Assembly (NCBI GenBank): GCA_016934955.1
Contig: JAFGRY010000048.1
Span: 62,001 to 126,000, forward strand
Length of the DNA stretch: 64,000 nucleotides
Direction: 5' to 3'
From: a bacterium
GTDB lineage: Bacteria; Zhuqueibacterota; QNDG01; JAGLOF01
Positions 21,975 to 32,200 of this stretch are shown piece by piece. A model generated the notes under the pieces. That model worked only from the letters and a program-made list of their open reading frames with translations. It made no database searches and was not told the DNA's origin. Positions within the stretch are counted from its first letter, which is position 1, and the number at the start of each line of letters is the position of its first letter. A program made the position numbers and the translations under genes.

Positions 21975-23123
21975 ATGCTCGACTTCACCATCGAAGGCCA
22001 CGGATCCTACCGCATCGCCCATCCTGAATCCATCGCGACGCCGCGGCTGCTGGTGTTTCAGGAGCATCTGGACGCCAACATCGCAACCATGCGAGCCATA
22101 CTCGAGGAAGCGGTTCCCGGTTCGGGATTCAGCCGTCTCTGCCCGCACGTGAAGACCAATAAAAGCTCCTTTATCATCAAGCGGCTGCTCGAGGCGGGCG
22201 TCACCGATCTGAAAGCGAGCATGAATGAAGCGGAAATCGCCGCGGCTTCAGGGGCGCGGCGGGTGTTTATCGCGTATCCACTGCTGGACCATGATGCGGC
22301 CAGGGCGGCTGATCTCATGCGGCGGTACCCGGAAACGGAGATTACGGTCCAGGCCGGATCGCCCGCTCATGTGACCATTCTCGAGCGGGCCGCAAAGAGG
22401 CACGGGGTTACCTGGAACGTGATGCTCGATCTCGATGTCGGCATGCACCGCACGGGCGCGCGGCCGGATGACGCCTGGACTCTCTTTGAGGCGGTGCGCG
22501 GGGCGGACGGGCTTTCCTTCGCGGGCCTGCACGGCTACGACGGGCACATCCATCAGAAAACGGCCATTGAAAGGTCTGCGGCATCGGCCCTGGCCATGAA
22601 CTATCTGCTCGGGACCGTGGAGCTGTTCCGCGGGAAAGGGATCTCCGTGGATCGGGTCATCGCATCCGGCTCGCCCGCGTTCACCCACGATCTGACATAT
22701 CTCGCTGCCAACGCCCCCGGGGATATCAATGTTCAGGTCTCGCCCGGCACCTGGATCTTCTGGGATTCCAAGTATGACGGCCTGATTCCCGGCCTCTTCA
22801 GGTTCGCGGCGGTAATCCTCGCCCAGGTCATCGAGGCGAGCCGGAACGACCGTATCACGCTTAACCTGGGACATAAACGCTGGGCGGCCGATCAGGGGCC
22901 CGTGGAACGCTTCCTGCCGGAAGGGCTGCGGGTGGCGCTCTTCAGTGAGGAACATACCGTGCTCGAGCATGCAGCGGGAGAGCGTTTCGAGGAGGGCGAT
23001 TACGTCCTGATCGTCCCGCGGCACATCTGCCCCACCGTCAATCTCTATGAGTTTTTCACGCTGATCGGAGGGGATGGAGAGATTGCGGACGCGGCGGTCC
23101 CTGTGGACGGCCGCAACCGCTGA
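21975..23123 (+). CDS. DSD1-family PLP enzyme (D-threonine/D-serine aldolase-dehydratase)
   Basis: A 382-residue fold-type III PLP enzyme. The N-terminal alanine-racemase barrel has its PLP lysine in CPHVKTNKS (K60). LDLDVGMHRTG and GLHGYDGHIHQ are conserved blocks. The C-terminal beta domain has SEEHTVLE and the metal-ligand motif VPRHICPTVN. Members cleave D-threonine-type substrates to glycine plus aldehyde or deaminate D-serine, with PLP and a divalent metal. The divergent dipeptidase, whose family can release D-amino acids, gives a plausible shared context in wall or D-amino acid turnover (inference). Confidence 0.9.
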   Translation: MLDFTIEGHGSYRIAHPESIATPRLLVFQEHLDANIATMRAILEEAVPGSGFSRLCPHVKTNKSSFIIKRLLEAGVTDLKASMNEAEIAAASGARRVFIAYPLLDHDAARAADLMRRYPETEITVQAGSPAHVTILERAAKRHGVTWNVMLDLDVGMHRTGARPDDAWTLFEAVRGADGLSFAGLHGYDGHIHQKTAIERSAASALAMNYLLGTVELFRGKGISVDRVIASGSPAFTHDLTYLAANAPGDINVQVSPGTWIFWDSKYDGLIPGLFRFAAVILAQVIEASRNDRITLNLGHKRWAADQGPVERFLPEGLRVALFSEEHTVLEHAAGERFEEGDYVLIVPRHICPTVNLYEFFTLIGGDGEIADAAVPVDGRNR

Positions 23124-23146
23124 ACATACCTGTCAGGGAGGACAGC

Positions 23147-23605
23147 GTGGAAGCGATCGAATCACTCACCGTTTTTCTCCAAACCAGCATCACCCCGATC
23201 GTACTCATATCGGGCGTCGGCCTGCTGCTGCTGTCGGTCACCAACCGGCTCGCCCGGACCATCGACCGCTCCCGCATGCTCGCCGGCAAACTGCAGGACC
23301 GGGAGACGCCGGACCGTGATAAAAAGCTGCGGCAGCTGGATATCCTCTACACCAGAAGCAGACTGCTCCGGAATTCCATCGCCGCCATCACGCTCAGCAT
23401 TCTCTGCAGCAGCCTCATCATCGTGGTTCTGCTGACCATGAACATGTTTCGGATCGATCTTGAGATCGTGGGAAAGGTGCTGTTTCTCTGCAGCATCGGG
23501 GCCATTATCTGTTCGGTCATCTATCTCATGATCGATGTGACACTGACCCTGCGCGCCCTGGACCAGGAAATCCGGACACTCTCGGATCCGCCGGAAATCG
23601 GGTAA
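23147..23605 (+). CDS. DUF2721 membrane protein
   Basis: A 152-residue protein starting with GTG (AGGGAGG upstream). It has an N-terminal membrane helix, a charged middle region with an N-R-L-A-R-T-I-D-R-S-R pattern, and two closely spaced helices (about 78-98 and 105-128). This layout matches DUF2721. The function is unknown. It lies 23 bp downstream of the aldolase gene and 18 bp upstream of a CMD-family gene. Confidence 0.78.
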   Translation: MEAIESLTVFLQTSITPIVLISGVGLLLLSVTNRLARTIDRSRMLAGKLQDRETPDRDKKLRQLDILYTRSRLLRNSIAAITLSILCSSLIIVVLLTMNMFRIDLEIVGKVLFLCSIGAIICSVIYLMIDVTLTLRALDQEIRTLSDPPEIG

Positions 23606-23623
23606 CCGGGCCAAGGAAAACAG

Positions 23624-23989
23624 ATGAAAAATACTTTGCAGGAATTCCGCTCCTATCGGGAGAGGATGAACGAGAAAATTCTTGCCGAAGGACCCCTGGA
23701 GATGAAACGGTTTTTCGCCCTGGATGCGGCGGTCTACCGCGAAGGGGCGCTGGACGCGAAAACCAAGGAACTGATGGGGCTGGCCGCATCAGCGGTGCTC
23801 AGGTGCAATGACTGCATTCTGTACCATCTGATCCGCGGCATCGAAGAGGGTGCCAGCGATGCCGAGCTGCATGAAACCCTCTCGGTCTCCCTGATTGTGG
23901 GAGGGTCGATTGTCATTCCCCATCTGCGCTATGCCTTCGAGATGATCGACGAATTGCGCCGGAAAGAAACGGATGGATCTCAGGACTAA
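23624..23989 (+). CDS. Carboxymuconolactone decarboxylase-family protein (AhpD-like)
   Basis: A 121-residue helical protein with redox motif C61-N-D-C64 followed by H68, as in AhpD-like members of the CMD family. These proteins act as thiol-disulfide oxidoreductases or as peroxidase adaptors rather than lactone decarboxylases when the CxxC-x3-H motif is present. It overlaps the next gene by 17 bp. Confidence 0.9.
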   Translation: MKNTLQEFRSYRERMNEKILAEGPLEMKRFFALDAAVYREGALDAKTKELMGLAASAVLRCNDCILYHLIRGIEEGASDAELHETLSVSLIVGGSIVIPHLRYAFEMIDELRRKETDGSQD

Positions 23990-25214
23990 ACTCGATCTTC
24001 TCAACCGGTACAGCCGTCCGCAGCCCGGGCAGCGGCCCGGCGCGGCAGGAACGGATATTCACCGGTATATCGAGGGAACGGTGGTGAGCAACGGCTACGG
24101 CAGCTGTTTTGTCGCGGAAACATCCTTTTTGCTGAAAGAGCGGCACGGCTCCTCGCCCCTCGGTCTTTTTCAGCGGCTCGGCCGGGGTACATTCGCCCGG
24201 GTGGGCAAAGATCCCGCCCTGAAAGACCTCGACCTGGAAGGGGCGCTCTTCATCGACACTGAGACCACCGGGCTCGCCGGCGGCGCCGGCACAGTGCCCT
24301 TTCTGACCGGGACCGGCCGCATCGAGGGGGAACGCTTCGTGATCCGCCAGTATTTCATGCGGGATTACAGCGATGAAGCCGCGGTTCTGGAAGAACTGCG
24401 CAGGGCGTTCGCCGCCGCTTCAGCAGTGGTGAGCTACAACGGCAAGGCCTATGACATGAATCTGCTGGCTTCCCGCTATATTCTCAACCGCATAGAGGCT
24501 GCCGGACTCGATCTGCCCCACCTGGATCTGCTCTTTTCCAGCCGCCGCATCTGGAGCGGCAGACTGGAGAGCTGCAGCCTCAAACATGTCGAGCGGCACA
24601 TCCTCGGGTTTGACCGCGGCGATGATGTCGAAGGATACCTTATCCCGGCGCTCTATTTCGACTATCTGAAAAGCGGCACGGCTGAGCGGCTGGTGCAGGT
24701 GTTCACCCATAACCGTTTCGACATTCTTTCGCTGCTGGCGCTGGCCGGTGTTGCCGGCGCGTTTTTTGAGCGGCCGTTGAGCAGTGCCGCCGATCCCCGG
24801 GATCTGCTGAGCATCGGCCGTTCCCTGGAACTGCAGGGTGAGGTCGAGGCCGCCTGCAGCTGTTACGAGGCGGTGCTGGAACGATCGGAAGAACGCGAGG
24901 TCCGGAATCCTGCCCTGCTGCATCTAAGCTATCTGCTGAAAAGAGGGCGAAAATGGTCAGGGGCGGTCAAGGTCTGGGAGCGGATGCTGGAACTGGGCGG
25001 TTTCGGCCTCGTCCCCTACGAGGAGCTGGCAAAATATTATGAACACCGGGTCCGGGATTTCGCCGCGGCGCTTGCAGTGGTGGAAAAGGGTCTGAAACGG
25101 ATCGAAGTAGTCCGGGAACTGAGGGAAACCGGCGGCTACCGGGATATTGAGCAGGCGCTCCGCTACCGCCGGGCGAGACTGAGAAGAAAAAACGGCGAGA
25201 CGGATGACGGCTAA
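23973..25214 (+). CDS. YprB-like RNase H-fold exonuclease with TPR-like tail
   Basis: A 413-residue protein. An RNase H/DEDD-exonuclease-like domain spans about 88-265, with FIDTETTG (D95, E97), VSYNGKAYDMNLL, LDLLFSSRRIW and HNRFDILSLL as the later acidic motif. The C-terminal part (about 280-400) is helical and TPR-like. The architecture matches B. subtilis YprB. The role is probably nucleic-acid processing in the cytoplasm. It converges with the MaoC gene, overlapping by 4 bp. Confidence 0.85.
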   Translation: MDLRTKLDLLNRYSRPQPGQRPGAAGTDIHRYIEGTVVSNGYGSCFVAETSFLLKERHGSSPLGLFQRLGRGTFARVGKDPALKDLDLEGALFIDTETTGLAGGAGTVPFLTGTGRIEGERFVIRQYFMRDYSDEAAVLEELRRAFAAASAVVSYNGKAYDMNLLASRYILNRIEAAGLDLPHLDLLFSSRRIWSGRLESCSLKHVERHILGFDRGDDVEGYLIPALYFDYLKSGTAERLVQVFTHNRFDILSLLALAGVAGAFFERPLSSAADPRDLLSIGRSLELQGEVEAACSCYEAVLERSEEREVRNPALLHLSYLLKRGRKWSGAVKVWERMLELGGFGLVPYEELAKYYEHRVRDFAAALAVVEKGLKRIEVVRELRETGGYRDIEQALRYRRARLRRKNGETDDG

Positions 25215-25672
25215 TAGTGATAGAGGAAGACGATGACACCGGTGAAAGCCGGCCGGGGGCTGTCCTTTATCTGAAGCCGGACATTGATTTTCACCCGAAG
25301 GGTGCCCCGCAGATTTTTCACTTCCTTGACCGAGGCCTTCAGATTGACTTCCGTGCCGGCTTTTACGGCCTGGGCGAATCGCAGGTCCTCGATGCCGTAA
25401 TTAATCAGCATTTTCGTGTTACGGGCCTCAAAAATCTGCGAGATGAGGCCGGGCAGCAGTGAGATGGTAAGGTATCCATGGGCGATGGTCGCCTTGTACG
25501 GACTCTCCCTTTTTGCCCGTTCGACATCCACATGGATCCACTGATGGTCCCCGGTGGCGTCGGCAAACATGTCGATCTGCTGCTGGTCGATGGTGAAATA
25601 GGCCGATTCACCCAGATCGTGTCCCTCGAGCGCTTCCCATTCTTCGATGCTGTTAATGATGTGATTGGCCAT
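25211..25672 (-). CDS. MaoC-like (R)-specific enoyl-CoA hydratase
   Basis: A 153-residue hot-dog-fold protein with the hydratase-2 motif GDHQWIHVD (D42, H47) and AHGYLTISLLPGL. The length equals single-domain MaoC proteins that hydrate trans-2-enoyl-CoA to (R)-3-hydroxyacyl-CoA. It begins only 21 bp after the T-run of the rpmB terminator and has a GGAGAG ribosome site. It may be expressed by readthrough. Confidence 0.9.
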   Translation of the reverse strand: MANHIINSIEEWEALEGHDLGESAYFTIDQQQIDMFADATGDHQWIHVDVERAKRESPYKATIAHGYLTISLLPGLISQIFEARNTKMLINYGIEDLRFAQAVKAGTEVNLKASVKEVKNLRGTLRVKINVRLQIKDSPRPAFTGVIVFLYHY

Positions 25673-25692
25673 GGGGTCTCTCCGCTTTGTTC

Positions 25693-25722
25693 AAAAAAAA
25701 AGGCACAGTGATCAGTGCCTTT
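25693..25722 (-). terminator. Intrinsic terminator of rpmB
   Basis: AAAGGCAC and GTGCCTTT (within 25699-25722) form an 8-bp stem around an 8-nt loop. On the minus strand a run of nine T follows (25693-25701). Confidence 0.85.
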
Positions 25723-25747
25723 GATGCCGGTTAAACTTGGTTCCGTT

Positions 25748-25936
25748 CTATGCTTTTTCCACCGCTCCTGAACGGATGCAGCTTGTACAGACCCGCATTC
25801 TCTTTACGGAGCCGTTCACTTTCACCCTGACCCGCTTGAGATTGGGGAGCCATCTTCTTTTATGGAGATTGTGAGCGTGGCTCACGGTATTTCCGACAAT
25901 CGGCCCCTTGCCGCAAATTTCACATTTTCTGGACAT
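25748..25936 (-). CDS. rpmB: 50S ribosomal protein L28
   Basis: A 62-residue protein with [32 protein letters not shown] and a CTSCIRSG end, which is a standard bacterial L28 of the zinc-ribbon (CxxC...CxxC) type. Monocistronic: promoter at 25991-26019 and terminator at 25693-25722. Confidence 0.97.
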   Translation of the reverse strand: MSRKCEICGKGPIVGNTVSHAHNLHKRRWLPNLKRVRVKVNGSVKRMRVCTSCIRSGAVEKA

Positions 25937-25990
25937 AGTCTAATACTCCGTCAGTCTATTGATACTGCAACATTCTCGATTCAAGACCAA

Positions 25991-26019
25991 ATTGTACAAA
26001 AATTTTCTTCAAAAAGCAA
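25991..26019 (-). promoter_or_regulatory. rpmB promoter
   Basis: TTGCTT (26014-26019) and TACAAT (25991-25996), preceded by TG, with a 17-bp spacer, on the minus strand. The start is expected near 25984, about 48 nt before the ATG. Confidence 0.6.
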
Positions 26020-26053
26020 GTATTTTTACGGATTTAATGAAAATATCTGCGGT

Positions 26054-26821
26054 TCAGCCCGCCGCCTGTTTTTCGCCGATCTCTTTCATGACCCGGGTCA
26101 GCATGGCCGATGCCGATCCCTGCAGGAAAAGATCGGTGATGCTGTCGGTGTAGCGGGACGGGGTCGTATTGATTTCAATGATGCGGGCGCCGCCCCGCTT
26201 TGCCATCTGGGGGATCATGGAGGCGGGAACAACCTCGCCGGTGGTGCCGATGAGAACGACCAGGTCGGCTTTTTCAGCCTGGCGGATGGACGTTGCCATT
26301 GCCTCTTCCGGAATGGCTTCTCCGAAAAAGACGAAATCGGGTTTCAGCAGACCGCCGCAGGAGATGCACTGCGGGGGAAAGGGCGTCCAGGAGAGCTCTT
26401 CCACCGGCATCGGCCGGCCGCAGTGCAGACAGTGGAGCGAGCCGATGGACCCGTGAAATTCGGTCACGTTGATGCTGCCCGCCTGCTGGTGGAGAAAATC
26501 GATGTTCTGGGTGATGACCCATTTGATGATCCCCATATCCTCCAGCTCCGCCAGGGCGCGGTGAGCATCGTTGGCCCGGGCCTCCCCCATGAATTCGTAA
26601 AATATTTCCCGGATCTTCATCCACGAGTCCGCCGGTTGTGAGAGAAACCGTGAGAGCTCGATGCAGGCGGGATCGTACCGGTTCCAGAGACCGTTTTCTC
26701 CCCGAAAGGGAGGGATCCCGCTCTCCACCGATATACCGGCCCCTGTGAAGGCAATGGCGTGGTGAGAGGACAGCAGCCATTCCGCCGCCTGTCTGATTCG
26801 TGGATTAAGATCACCGCTCAT
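26054..26821 (-). CDS. NAD-dependent protein deacylase (SIR2 family)
   Basis: A 255-residue sirtuin: FTGAGISVESGIPPFRG (NAD-binding), TQNIDFLHQQAG, the catalytic histidine in FHGS, a CxxC...CxxC zinc ribbon (CLHCGRP, CISCGG), and LIGTTGEVVPAS. The alanine/tyrosine/arginine pattern of CobB desuccinylases is not obvious, so the acyl preference is uncertain. It removes acyl groups from lysine in an NAD-dependent reaction. It is divergent from prmC. Confidence 0.95.
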   Translation of the reverse strand: MSGDLNPRIRQAAEWLLSSHHAIAFTGAGISVESGIPPFRGENGLWNRYDPACIELSRFLSQPADSWMKIREIFYEFMGEARANDAHRALAELEDMGIIKWVITQNIDFLHQQAGSINVTEFHGSIGSLHCLHCGRPMPVEELSWTPFPPQCISCGGLLKPDFVFFGEAIPEEAMATSIRQAEKADLVVLIGTTGEVVPASMIPQMAKRGGARIIEINTTPSRYTDSITDLFLQGSASAMLTRVMKEIGEKQAAG

Positions 26822-26865
26822 ATGGTCCTCATGTCGTCATATCAGGTGCAAGATAATAAATTTCA

Positions 26866-26894
26866 TTGAAAAATCTAAACAAATTTAGTACTTT
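26866..26894 (+). promoter_or_regulatory. Possible promoter of prmC (leaderless arrangement)
   Basis: TTGAAA (26866-26871) and TACTTT (26889-26894) are 17 bp apart. The predicted start would fall at or next to the ATG at 26900, which would make the mRNA nearly leaderless. Only weakly supported. Confidence 0.35.
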
Positions 26895-26899
26895 ACAGG

Positions 26900-27775
26900 A
26901 TGCAGGAAAACAGAATATGGCGGCTGATCGAAGTGCTGCAGGAGTCCACAGCCTATCTCGAGCGTCAGCGCATAGAACATCCCCGTCTCAATGCCGAGCG
27001 TCTTCTGGGCAGAGCCCTGGGATTGAGCCGGGTCGAACTCTACCTGAGTTTTGACAGGCCCCTGAACGAGGAAGAACGGGCCGCATGCCGAACACTGCTT
27101 CAGCGCCGGGCTTCTCATGAACCGCTGCAGTATATTCTGGAAGAGACGGAATTCATGTCCCTTCCGTTCACGGTCGGGCCGGGAGTGCTCATCCCCCGGC
27201 CCGAGACAGAACTGCTGGTGGAGGAGGCGCTCCGCTTTCTGAAACCGCTGGAGAATTCGCGGGCGGTTGACCTGGGTACGGGAAGCGGCTGCATCGCCGT
27301 CAGCCTGGCCCATTACGCGCCGGCCTGCAGGGTCACCGCCGTGGACCTTTCGGAAGCCGCCCTCGAGACGGCGCGGAAAAACGGTGCCAGAAACGGTGCG
27401 GGCGAACGGCTGCGGTTCGTCAGGGCCGACATACTGAGCGACGATCCGGCTGATTTCTTTCCGGAAGCCAGCGACTGCATCCTGGCCAATCCTCCCTATA
27501 TTTCGCGGGATGAATGGGACCGTCTGGCGCCGGAGATCAGAGAGTGGGAGCCAAGAGAGGCTCTCTGTGACGAAGGGGACGGACTGGCTTTTTATCGCAG
27601 CATCGCCGCCCGGACCGCTCCCTACCTGAGAAAGGGGGGCCGGCTCATGGCTGAAATCGGACATACGCAGGCGGCTGCCGTGCGGGAGATTTTCAGCGAG
27701 AGCGGGTTCGGGGACATTTCCGTTCTTAACGATTTAAACGGCATCCCCCGCGTCATCACCGCCGCACCCCAATGA
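26900..27775 (+). CDS. prmC: Peptide chain release factor N5-glutamine methyltransferase
   Basis: A 291-residue HemK/PrmC protein with an N-terminal helical domain, then PLQYILEETEFMSLPFTVGPGVLIPRPETE, the SAM loop VDLGTGSGCIAVSLA and the catalytic NPPY at residues 197-200. It methylates the GGQ glutamine of release factors with SAM. It is followed after 19 bp by the phosphohexomutase gene. Confidence 0.95.
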   Translation: MQENRIWRLIEVLQESTAYLERQRIEHPRLNAERLLGRALGLSRVELYLSFDRPLNEEERAACRTLLQRRASHEPLQYILEETEFMSLPFTVGPGVLIPRPETELLVEEALRFLKPLENSRAVDLGTGSGCIAVSLAHYAPACRVTAVDLSEAALETARKNGARNGAGERLRFVRADILSDDPADFFPEASDCILANPPYISRDEWDRLAPEIREWEPREALCDEGDGLAFYRSIAARTAPYLRKGGRLMAEIGHTQAAAVREIFSESGFGDISVLNDLNGIPRVITAAPQ

Positions 27776-27794
27776 ATACCGGAAGGAGTACCCC

Positions 27795-29180
27795 ATGAAC
27801 AGAAGCAGTTTCCGTGCCTACGATATCAGAGGCATCGCCGATACGGATCTTGATAACGAGACCGTCGAACTGATTGGAAAAGCCTACGGCACCATGATGA
27901 AACGGCACGGCCACAGCCGGGTTTCGGTGGGACGGGATGTCCGTCTCACCTCGGAACGGATCAAAAACGGACTGACCGCCGGCATACTCTCAACAGGGAT
28001 CGATGTCATCGATGTGGGAGTGGCGCCGACGCCCCTGATCTATTTTTCCATTGTCCATCTTCAGACCGACGGCAGCGTTATGGTTACCGGGAGTCACAAT
28101 CCCATCGAGTACAATGGGCTGAAACTGAATGAGGGACTGCTGTCGCTCTTCGGCGAGCAGATCCAGGATCTGCGCAGACTTATCGAAGCCGGTGACTTTG
28201 AAGAAGGGAACGGTTCCCTGAGCGAATCGGAGATCATTCCTGCTTATCAGCGCATGCTGAAGGAGCGTATTGTCCTCAAACGGCCGTTCAAACTGGTCAT
28301 TGACGCGGGCAACGGCACAGCGGGTCCGGTCGCTCCCGAGGTGTTCCGGCACATGGGCTGTGAGGTAAGGGAGCTCTACTGCGAACCGGACGGCCGTTTC
28401 CCCAATCATCTGCCCGACCCCACGGTTCCCGCCTTTGTGGAAGATCTGCAGCGCGCCGTTGTGGCGGACCGGGCGGATCTGGGACTGGGCTATGACGGCG
28501 ATTCGGACCGGGTCGGCGTCATCGATGACCGGGGCCGCATGATTTTTGCGGACCAGATACTGGCCCTGCTCTCCCGGGAGGTGCTTGCCCGGAATCCCGG
28601 CGCCAAGATCATTTTCGATGTGAAATGTTCCCAGCTGCTTCCGGAGGTAATCGAGGCTGCCGGGGGAGAACCGGTCATTTACAAGACGGGCCATTCGCTG
28701 ATCAAAAAGAAACTGAAGGAAGAGGGCGCGCCCCTGGCGGGTGAAATGTCGGGCCACATTTTTTTCAAAGACGGGTTTTTCGGGTTCGATGACGGAATCT
28801 ACGTCTCGTTCAGACTGCTTCAGTTCCTGTCGGGCCAGGAGAAGAAGCTCAGTGAACTGGTCGACGGCCTGCCCCGGTTCCATTCGAGTCCGGAGATCAG
28901 GATCACCTGTCCGGATGACGAAAAGTTCGAGGTGGTGGCCCGGCTCACCGAGGCGTTCCGCCGGGAGTATGAGGTCATCGATATCGATGGCGCCCGGGTG
29001 CTTTTCGGGGACGGCTGGGGACTGGTGAGAGCGTCCAACACGCAGCCCATTCTGGTTCTGCGGTTCGAGGCCAAAACGGAAAAACGTCTGCAGGAGATAA
29101 CGGCACTGTTCAAAGAGAAGCTTTCCGCCTTTCCCCACGTCGCCGTGCATGAGATGGACGGGAGTGGAGGCGGACATTGA
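27795..29180 (+). CDS. Phosphomannomutase/phosphoglucomutase
   Basis: A 461-residue alpha-D-phosphohexomutase: N-terminal FRAYDIRGIA, the phosphoserine loop VTGSHNP (S100), the metal-binding loop YDGDSDR (D234, D236, D238), the sugar loop GEMSGHIFF and the C-terminal phosphate loop near RASNTQPILVLRFEA. The block order fits the PMM/PGM (AlgC/ManB) group, which interconverts hexose 6- and 1-phosphates for nucleotide-sugar synthesis. GGAGTA precedes the ATG. Confidence 0.95.
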   Translation: MNRSSFRAYDIRGIADTDLDNETVELIGKAYGTMMKRHGHSRVSVGRDVRLTSERIKNGLTAGILSTGIDVIDVGVAPTPLIYFSIVHLQTDGSVMVTGSHNPIEYNGLKLNEGLLSLFGEQIQDLRRLIEAGDFEEGNGSLSESEIIPAYQRMLKERIVLKRPFKLVIDAGNGTAGPVAPEVFRHMGCEVRELYCEPDGRFPNHLPDPTVPAFVEDLQRAVVADRADLGLGYDGDSDRVGVIDDRGRMIFADQILALLSREVLARNPGAKIIFDVKCSQLLPEVIEAAGGEPVIYKTGHSLIKKKLKEEGAPLAGEMSGHIFFKDGFFGFDDGIYVSFRLLQFLSGQEKKLSELVDGLPRFHSSPEIRITCPDDEKFEVVARLTEAFRREYEVIDIDGARVLFGDGWGLVRASNTQPILVLRFEAKTEKRLQEITALFKEKLSAFPHVAVHEMDGSGGGH

Positions 29181-29298
29181 TGCACATTTCAGCTGGTATG
29201 GCATGATTATGGCTTTTTAGCCCTTTACTGATGTGCGAAACGAAGATAGTTATTGCATAACTTTTTATAATTAAAAGACATAGGTTGAGAGGCCTGAA

Positions 29299-32200
29299 GT
29301 GCAAATCCATTCTCGCTGGCCGAATTTTCACCACCGGTTCACTGTTTTTGTCCTGGTCTGTTGTGCCGTTTTTACCCTGGCTGACCGGGCACACGGTCAG
29401 TACAACTGGTCGGAACCGACATTCGCCGAATTTGGTGAAAATCCCAATTTTGTGATCGATCCCAATACCGGTATCATACACCTTGTGACCATTACGAATC
29501 CACAAGGTGGAGTTTGGTATCAGAAAATCACTCCGGACGGTATCCGTTTTCATTCCGAGCCTGTGCCCGGCGCGGAACGGGATCTGGGCTGGAAGAATTT
29601 CCATGCGGTTATCGATGTAGATTCCGCGGGAGATCCGCACATCGGGTACCGGTTTTATGACTATTTTGCCGGACCGTACTGGGACCTTTTTTACATTAAC
29701 AAGAAAGACAGTGTCTGGTCGGATCCTGTTACGGTGGCCCTCGATGTCGATCACGGATATGTGGAATCGATGGTCATGGACAGCAAGGGACGGATCCATC
29801 TGACACAGAGCCAGCGGAATCTCCAATTGAAGGAGACATACGGCGCCGACTACGGTGATGTTCTCTACTACAGGATTGTCGACGGAGTAGTCGACATTCG
29901 GTCCATGATCACCGATCCCACGGTAATGAGTTACCGGGTGGACGATCGATTCGAATTAGGCATCACTTCCAATGACTGGCTGCACCTGATCGTGAGTAAT
30001 CCGGATTTTCATGTGGGAACCGTTAACTACTACCGGTCCCGGGACAATGGACAGAACTGGGAACTGATCAATGATATCCACTCGCCGCAAAGTCCGACGC
30101 GAAACGGATTCGCAGACATCAGTGTCGACACCTCGGATAATATTCACTTTTGTTACGGCACCATGTATGACCAGGGCATACAGAATAATCCATCCGTGCG
30201 CTATATCCGGTATTGGCGGGAATGGCCGACCCGGGAGACGATCGCTACAGGTGCCGGCGACATCAAGGAAGGCTGGGCGTGCGGTTCGGTGGCAGCCTCG
30301 GAAGACGGCCAGTATATCTGCATCGCCTTTACCAGTTTCAGGGGGTACGGACCCCTGTACGCCACTATTTCGGAAGACGGAGGTATCACCTGGTCGGATC
30401 CACAGAAGATAGCGGATTACATCTCAAAGGCCGAATGGTACGGACGCAACTACCATGTTGCCAAGGCCTATAAAAATAATTTCTATGTGATTTATCCTTA
30501 CGACGGCCAAAGTTATCTGACATTTCTCCGACATATCGGTGACGACCCCCCCGTCGCCGATGCGGGAGGCCCTTATACCGGTATGGAGGGGCAGACGGTC
30601 GAACTCGACATGTCCGGCACCCGGGACTCGGGGCAGAATCCCGGCATTGTCGAATATGCCTGGGATTGGGATGGAGACGGATCATATGATTTCACCACCG
30701 CGAACGCCCGGCTGGATTATGTGTTTGAGGACGATTATACCGGTTCCGCGGTGCTTCGGGTCACCGACCACGCCGGACAGATGGATTATGATACGACCAC
30801 GATTTCAGTCGCCAACCGTAATCCTGATTTCAGCGTGAGCGGGGACCGGCTCGTACACGAAAACGAACTGTTCACCCTGACGTGTGATGTAATGGATCCG
30901 GGGATACTGGATACGCACACCCTGAGCTGGGATATGGGCGATGGGACCGTGCTGACGGGAACGGATACCACGGTGGAACATCGCTATCCCGATGAAGGAG
31001 ATGGACAGTATATCGTTACCATAACCGTGACCGATGATGACGGCGGTGTCAGCCAGGATACGCTGCATATCACCGTTCTCAATCTTCCCCCTGTCGCGGA
31101 CAGTCAGGGCCCGTACGCGGTCGCGCCCAGGGACACGCTCACCGTAACCGGTACCGGGAGTGACCCCGGCGCGGAGGATGTCCTCGTTGCATCATGGGAT
31201 ACCGATGCGAACGGCTCCTTCGAGACGCCGGGCTGGAGCACGGAGATCGTCTTTCAGGCGACCGGCACGTATAATATCTTTTTCAAAGTTGAAGATCTTG
31301 ACGGCGGCATCGATATCGACACTACCTATGTTGATGTCAATAATGCCCCTCCTCAACTGAGCACTATTCCCGGGCAGACAATCAATGAAGGGGGCGTTTT
31401 TGAACCGGTCAGTCTCGGGGAGTACGTCTCGGATCCTGAACATGAGGCCGAAGAATTGTCCTGGGAGTACTACGGCCAGCACGATCTGCTCGTCTCTCTG
31501 GAAGAGATGCTCTTTTCAGTAGCCGTGCCCGACAGTGAATGGGCGGGGGAGGAGGTCATCACCCTCATCGCATCGGATCCCCTGGGCCTCAGTGACAGCA
31601 CCGAGATCAGGTATACCGTGCTGGCGGTCAACGACCCGCCTGCATGGAAAAGTATGCTCACCTATGAAATTGAAGAGGATGATACCCTCAGGATACCGCT
31701 TTCTCAGTTACAGAGCAATGTGAGTGATATCGACAACGCTCCCGGGGAACTCGAATTCACCGTATTGAACACGGTGCATATCCACGGAGAAACCGATGTC
31801 GCCGGGGACCAGTGGCTTTTTTACGCCGACGCCGACTGGTACGGAGAAGAATCCTTTCTCTGGACCGTATCGGATCCGGATGGACTGCAGGACACCATGA
31901 GCACCCATATCCGGTTCACTCCCCTGGAGGACAAGCCCAGATCATTTACGGTTATCGCGCCTGTTGACGTCGATTCAACCGCCTGGCCCGATACGGTCAA
32001 TTTCATATGGCACTCCACCACCGATCCGGACTCGAATGACTACGTGTTCTACCAGATAAAACTGCAGACGCAGGGAGGAGGAACCGCTGCGTACGCGTTT
32101 GAGTCGGGACTGCTTGCGGATACGACCTTTATGTTCGTGCCTCCGGCCGGCATCGGCAACGGCATCTTTTTCTGGTGGGTGAATGCCCTCGATCTGAGTG

